64,000 nucleotides of DNA from assembly GCA_937901965.1 (NCBI GenBank), contig CALGSW010000001.1, positions 62,001 to 126,000 on the forward strand. The letters run 5' to 3'. Each line of letters opens with the position of its first letter. Position 1 is the first letter of the stretch. The position numbers and the translations under genes are program-made. The notes beneath the pieces are model-generated. The model searched no databases, was not told where the DNA came from, and saw nothing but the letters and a program-made list of their open reading frames with translations. The stretch comes from an uncultured Bacteroidota bacterium (lineage in GTDB: Bacteria > Bacteroidota > Bacteroidia > Bacteroidales > UBA932). Positions 60,737 through 64,000 of this stretch are shown here, piece after piece.

Positions 60737-62290
60737 TTATTTACCTCCCATCATTAAAGTAACATATGGATTCATATAATTTACACCCTTCTCAACTACT
60801 CCGCCAAGACCCTTACCTCCGTTTCTAGGTCTTTTCACATTCCCAAAAATTCCTTTTTCAAGTGCAGAGAATAGCCCCTCTGAATCAATTCTTTCAAGAA
60901 GCTCTATAGATAAATCCAATACTTCTGCTGCTCTTTTTCTTGCAATACCACCCTCTCTAAATTCCATTTCATCCCCAATTTTTCTCATATTATTGAAAAT
61001 ATACTTTGCATTCTCAATAGAGAGATATCTGTCTGACATTAACGGAGTGTGTATTGCTTCGGTCGGCATTCCCAATAGCTGAATACCTTGTCCAGTCCAG
61101 ATTCCAATCATATTAAAAAGGGCATCCTGAATATGTCCCTTAAAGATATTACCCGTCATGAATTTTGTAGGTGGCATATACTTAAGCGGTGCTTCCGGAA
61201 AAATTTCTCTGGTCATCTGGGCTTGAGCAAGTTCATAGATAAATCCATTCTCAAGTTCAGGATCCATTTCAAAAGCATGACCCAACCCCATCTGTCTTTG
61301 AGGCAAACCGGCTATCAATGCCAACTGCTCATTAATCAGGTCTGATGCCAAAACGGTGTGCGCCTCATCAAAAGCATCAGCTGTTGTTAGATAATTATCC
61401 TCTCCGGTATTAATTATGACACCTGCAAAACCATTAATAACTCTTGAAAAGAATTGATCAACAAGAGTTCTTTGCATATTGATATCTCTGAACAGAATTC
61501 CGTAAAGAGCATCATTAAGCATCACGTCCAGACCCTCAAATGCGCCCATTACGGCAATTTCAGGCATACATAAGCCGGAACAATAGTTACAAAGTCTAAT
61601 ATATCTGCCAAGCTCCTCTCCTGTTTTATCAAGGGCAGATCTCATGATTCTGAAATTTTCCTGAGTGGCGAAAGTGCCACCAAAACCCTCAGTAGTAGCA
61701 CCATAAGGCACATAGTCAAGCAGCGACTGACCGGTAGTTCTTATAACTGCAATAATATCTGCACCCTGCCTTGCAGCTGCCTCAGCTTGAATCACATCTT
61801 CGTAAATGTTTCCAGTTGCAACAATTACATACAGATATGGTCTTGGACCCTCTCCAAGACTTTTAAGATAGTTCTCACGTCTTTCCCTTCTCTCTTTAAT
61901 CCTTCGTATGCTTGAATCAATAATGGGCTTAAGTGCTTTTTCTATTTCAACCCTTGGAGCTACAGGAATTTTTGTAATATCAAGATCCCCTGATGCGACT
62001 TTAACAGCAATCTCCTGAGGGGTCAGGTTCTCTGATAGTACTGCATTACCAATAAAAAACAGAATTCCTTCGCTTAATACTCCTTTGTCCTTAATAAAAT
62101 CAACAAGAATATTTGGCAGAGGAACCATATTGTCATCAACACCGTCAATGCCAACAAGTCTGCACAGAGTTCTCTCAACCGCTACAGTTGAATATTTTTC
62201 AACAAAACTTTGTACATCAAGGGCAATCTTACCTGCCAGACCTCTTGCATGACTTACCTTCTTGAAATCCAATCCTAATTTACTTTGCAT
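60737..62290 (-). CDS. kamD: Lysine 5,6-aminomutase alpha subunit KamD
   Basis: This 517-aa subunit is of the length known for KamD. Recognisable stretches include KLGLDFKKVSHARGLAGKIA, ERTLCRLVGIDGVDDNMVPL, YLYVIVATGNIYEDVIQAEA and VIRTTGQSLLDYVPYGATTE. It forms a TIM barrel that holds PLP and substrate and pairs with KamE, which brings B12. D-ornithine 4,5-aminomutase is related but has a different subunit plan. It lies 20 bases downstream of kamC in the same operon. Confidence 0.95.
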   Translation of the reverse strand: MQSKLGLDFKKVSHARGLAGKIALDVQSFVEKYSTVAVERTLCRLVGIDGVDDNMVPLPNILVDFIKDKGVLSEGILFFIGNAVLSENLTPQEIAVKVASGDLDITKIPVAPRVEIEKALKPIIDSSIRRIKERRERRENYLKSLGEGPRPYLYVIVATGNIYEDVIQAEAAARQGADIIAVIRTTGQSLLDYVPYGATTEGFGGTFATQENFRIMRSALDKTGEELGRYIRLCNYCSGLCMPEIAVMGAFEGLDVMLNDALYGILFRDINMQRTLVDQFFSRVINGFAGVIINTGEDNYLTTADAFDEAHTVLASDLINEQLALIAGLPQRQMGLGHAFEMDPELENGFIYELAQAQMTREIFPEAPLKYMPPTKFMTGNIFKGHIQDALFNMIGIWTGQGIQLLGMPTEAIHTPLMSDRYLSIENAKYIFNNMRKIGDEMEFREGGIARKRAAEVLDLSIELLERIDSEGLFSALEKGIFGNVKRPRNGGKGLGGVVEKGVNYMNPYVTLMMGGK

Positions 62291-62310
62291 ATTTGTATAT
62301 TATATTATTT

Positions 62311-63651
62311 TCATTTTCTGTTTAATAGCTCTGATGCCTTTTCAAGCCATATATCATCAATTCCGAGAGACTTTGCAATATTTATTGCCTCTCTGGGAAC
62401 CTCTCCATCTTTTGCAATAATGAGTTCATAATTCATTCTCCCATCCTCAAATCCTCTTACCCTCATCTTGACACAACCAGGCGCATCAACATTATAATGA
62501 GTTGCAACAATGGTCAATATCTGCCTCTCCTTGAGTATTGTTATCAATGATTCAACCAGAGCCTTGCCCTCGTATGGATTGGTGGTTCTTGCCGGTTCGT
62601 CCAGAAGTGCAAGTATTGAACTACTTTGTATTGAATGTTTAAGAAGTTTGTCAGCCATTCTCATTTCAGCTGCAAATGAGGACAAACCCTTATTTACATC
62701 TTGGTAATCACCACTTAAATGAAATATTTCGTGAACAGTCACTATTGTTGCTCTCTTTGCCGGGACACCAAATCCAAATTGAAACATAAATTGAGATAGA
62801 GCGAGGGTTCTTAAAGTAACACTCTTGCCACCCATATTGGCACCCATTAAAACAGCCGGATTTTTAGAGTCAATAGTTACACTTACCGGCTGGTAGCTTA
62901 ATCCTTGCCTCTCCAGTATTTCAGATACCTCAGGATTGAACATACCCTCGTAATAAATTCTGTCATCTGACAGCTCCGGAATTGTAAGGTTCCAGCGTAC
63001 AAAAAGGGCTGCTTTTGCAAGAAGAATATCTGTGTCTGCTAAATGATGCAAAGAGAGAGATAAGTTTTCAATGTGGATACGAATCTCTTTTGCAAGTTGT
63101 TCTCTAATTTTATCTTCAATTATTGAACTCTCTGCATACAAATCCTCATTAAACTCATTCAAACTCTTAATCCTTTTTCTTATAGAGGCTAGTTCAGAAC
63201 TGTATGAGTCATATATATAGAATGACGGGATTCTGATATCATCCGGATCAAGAAGTTTTACTACATTCTCCAAATCTGGTAATTCGGGAAGTGATTTTGA
63301 AATTTCCTTAAGCAATGGCCTTATTGATTGTGTGATCATTGCAAGGCTCTTTATTTCAAACAGCTCAATATCATCTGGTACTCTTCCGGCAGAAACAGCT
63401 GATAACGTGTTTCTTATATCTCTTAATCCAAAAAGCAGCCCCCTTACCTTTTCGGTCAGTAGAGAGGCTCTGTTATGAGACAAATCTTTAAGCAGATTGG
63501 AGATTAAATTGTAATGCGATGCAATTTTTCCAGATGAAACATACATCTCTCTTTCCAGTAGTAAATGGCTGGATAATGAGGAGCAGAGCTGAAGATTTGA
63601 AAAAACCGCTCTCATGCCGCATGGTAAATCTAGTATCGATCTAAGCTTCAT
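62311..63651 (-). CDS. kamC: KamC: MutS-like ATPase of the lysine aminomutase operon
   Basis: This 446-aa protein contains only the lever/clamp-like helical middle region and the C-terminal MutS ATPase domain. Walker A reads LMGANMGGKSVTLRTL (about residue 265) and Walker B ALLDEPARTTNP, with the later ATH motif in IVATHYNVDAPG. The mismatch-recognition domain of true MutS is missing, so it is not a mismatch-repair protein. In lysine-fermenting bacteria this gene sits with kamB next to kamDE and is thought to reactivate the B12 aminomutase. It overlaps kamB by 11 bases. Confidence 0.85.
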   Translation of the reverse strand: MKLRSILDLPCGMRAVFSNLQLCSSLSSHLLLEREMYVSSGKIASHYNLISNLLKDLSHNRASLLTEKVRGLLFGLRDIRNTLSAVSAGRVPDDIELFEIKSLAMITQSIRPLLKEISKSLPELPDLENVVKLLDPDDIRIPSFYIYDSYSSELASIRKRIKSLNEFNEDLYAESSIIEDKIREQLAKEIRIHIENLSLSLHHLADTDILLAKAALFVRWNLTIPELSDDRIYYEGMFNPEVSEILERQGLSYQPVSVTIDSKNPAVLMGANMGGKSVTLRTLALSQFMFQFGFGVPAKRATIVTVHEIFHLSGDYQDVNKGLSSFAAEMRMADKLLKHSIQSSSILALLDEPARTTNPYEGKALVESLITILKERQILTIVATHYNVDAPGCVKMRVRGFEDGRMNYELIIAKDGEVPREAINIAKSLGIDDIWLEKASELLNRK

Positions 63652-64000
63652 ATCTTATCCTCCTAATATCGTATACAGGTAGATTTACAGCTATTGAAAG
63701 CTTTTCGCAAAGTTTATGAGAATCAAGTACGTAACCCTCAGGGGAGACCGGATTTGCACACAAGGCAATCAATTTGCTTCTGTTAATTACTCTTATAATT
63801 CCACCAGATTTGATGAATGAAATAAAATTTGGATGGCTGACAAATATTTTTGTAAAATCTCTTACAATCAGCTCAATACCAAATTTAAGACAGCTTATTC
63901 TAACTTGAGAAAGCAGTCTGTCTGTCAGTGCTCCTGATACAAACAAAGCAATCCCATCGGCAAACTCGTCGGGATGTATTGAACCTGACGAGAAAGCTCC
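63641..64000 (-). CDS. kamB: KamB-like protein, C-terminal part (5' end outside window)
   Basis: The minus-strand frame is open to the right edge, so the start lies beyond the window. The visible part is about 119 residues, including DEFADGIALFVSGALTDRLL, ELIVRDFTKIFVS and the ending YDIRRIRYEA. A TTG at 63946 is not a plausible start because the frame continues in good protein-like sequence. By position (immediately before kamC, with an 11-base overlap, in a kam operon) it corresponds to KamB, the proposed partner of KamC in aminomutase reactivation. No motif of a known family is obvious to me. Confidence 0.7.
   Translation of the reverse strand, partial: GAFSSGSIHPDEFADGIALFVSGALTDRLLSQVRISCLKFGIELIVRDFTKIFVSHPNFISFIKSGGIIRVINRSKLIALCANPVSPEGYVLDSHKLCEKLSIAVNLPVYDIRRIRYEA

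Noticed and set aside
62311..63651. DNA mismatch repair protein MutS
   Set aside because: Only the ATPase and clamp-like parts are present, the mismatch-binding domain is absent, and the gene overlaps kamB within the kam operon; it is KamC.
1..64000. tRNA or rRNA genes, CRISPR arrays, insertion sequences, phage or integrative elements
   Set aside because: All gaps between genes were read. They are short and hold only promoters, hairpins or unstructured AT-rich sequence. No transposase, integrase or regularly spaced repeat was seen.

Overview
The window is an AT-rich, gene-dense chromosomal segment of an anaerobic member of the Bacteroidota, most likely order Bacteroidales. This rests on promoters of the Bacteroides type (TAnnTTTG -7 boxes), short leaders, the TamL lipoprotein, the NagB-LmbE fusion, the alanine-racemase-fold arginine decarboxylase, carboxypeptidase-regulatory-domain proteins and a lysine-fermentation (kam) operon. 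I cannot name a family or genus from sequence alone. I found 52 coding regions, two of them cut by the window edges. There is no rRNA, tRNA, CRISPR array, insertion sequence or prophage, and no gene-free gap longer than about 160 bases.

Layout. 1-13.6 kb holds RNA modification and housekeeping genes: ABC-F ATPase (partial), RlmB, a second SPOUT methyltransferase, arginine decarboxylase, TamL, RmuC, MnmE, AlkD, RlmD, a carboxypeptidase-regulatory-domain protein and RarA. 13.6-22.6 kb holds a diverged NagB-LmbE fusion, a complete 2-oxoacid (probably pyruvate) dehydrogenase operon ending in a lipoate ligase, and a hybrid histidine kinase. 22.7-28.1 kb (minus strand) holds Hsp20, a secreted alpha/beta hydrolase and a three-gene envelope group in which a His-tailed lipoprotein lies between two YjbH-like outer-membrane proteins. 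28.2-33.2 kb holds an SOS-type umuD-vanZ-umuC cassette facing a GH13 glycosidase and a PPi-type phosphofructokinase. 33.3-45.3 kb is a long co-directional run, ligA then fprA-thioesterase-yihY-hydG-rel/spoT-Ig lipoprotein-OMP-ispG, mostly with overlaps or gaps of a few bases. 45.3-52.7 kb holds an NfeD-type protease, a C69 dipeptidase and carAB. 52.7-58 kb holds marR-FNT channel-cysteate synthase, then a SulP transporter and an EamA transporter. 58-64 kb (minus strand) is the distal part of a lysine fermentation operon: kamB (partial), kamC, kamD, kamE, CoA-transferase beta subunit, thiolase.

How the genes fit together. The kam operon, the HydG maturase, the PPi-dependent PFK and the flavodiiron protein all point to a strict anaerobe that ferments amino acids and probably makes hydrogen. 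The MarR/FNT/cysteate synthase/SulP block suggests handling of a sulfur oxyanion feeding cysteate, a known precursor of Bacteroidota sulfonolipids; this link is inference.

The best leads for something undescribed are: (1) the marR-FNT-cysteate synthase operon, with a 9-bp inverted repeat over its promoter; (2) the YjbH/His-tailed lipoprotein/YjbH-like envelope operon; (3) VanZ embedded by overlapping frames between UmuD and UmuC; (4) a NagB domain lacking the family's catalytic loop; (5) an IspG with a shrunken insertion domain; and (6) repeated palindromic elements in the arginine decarboxylase leader.
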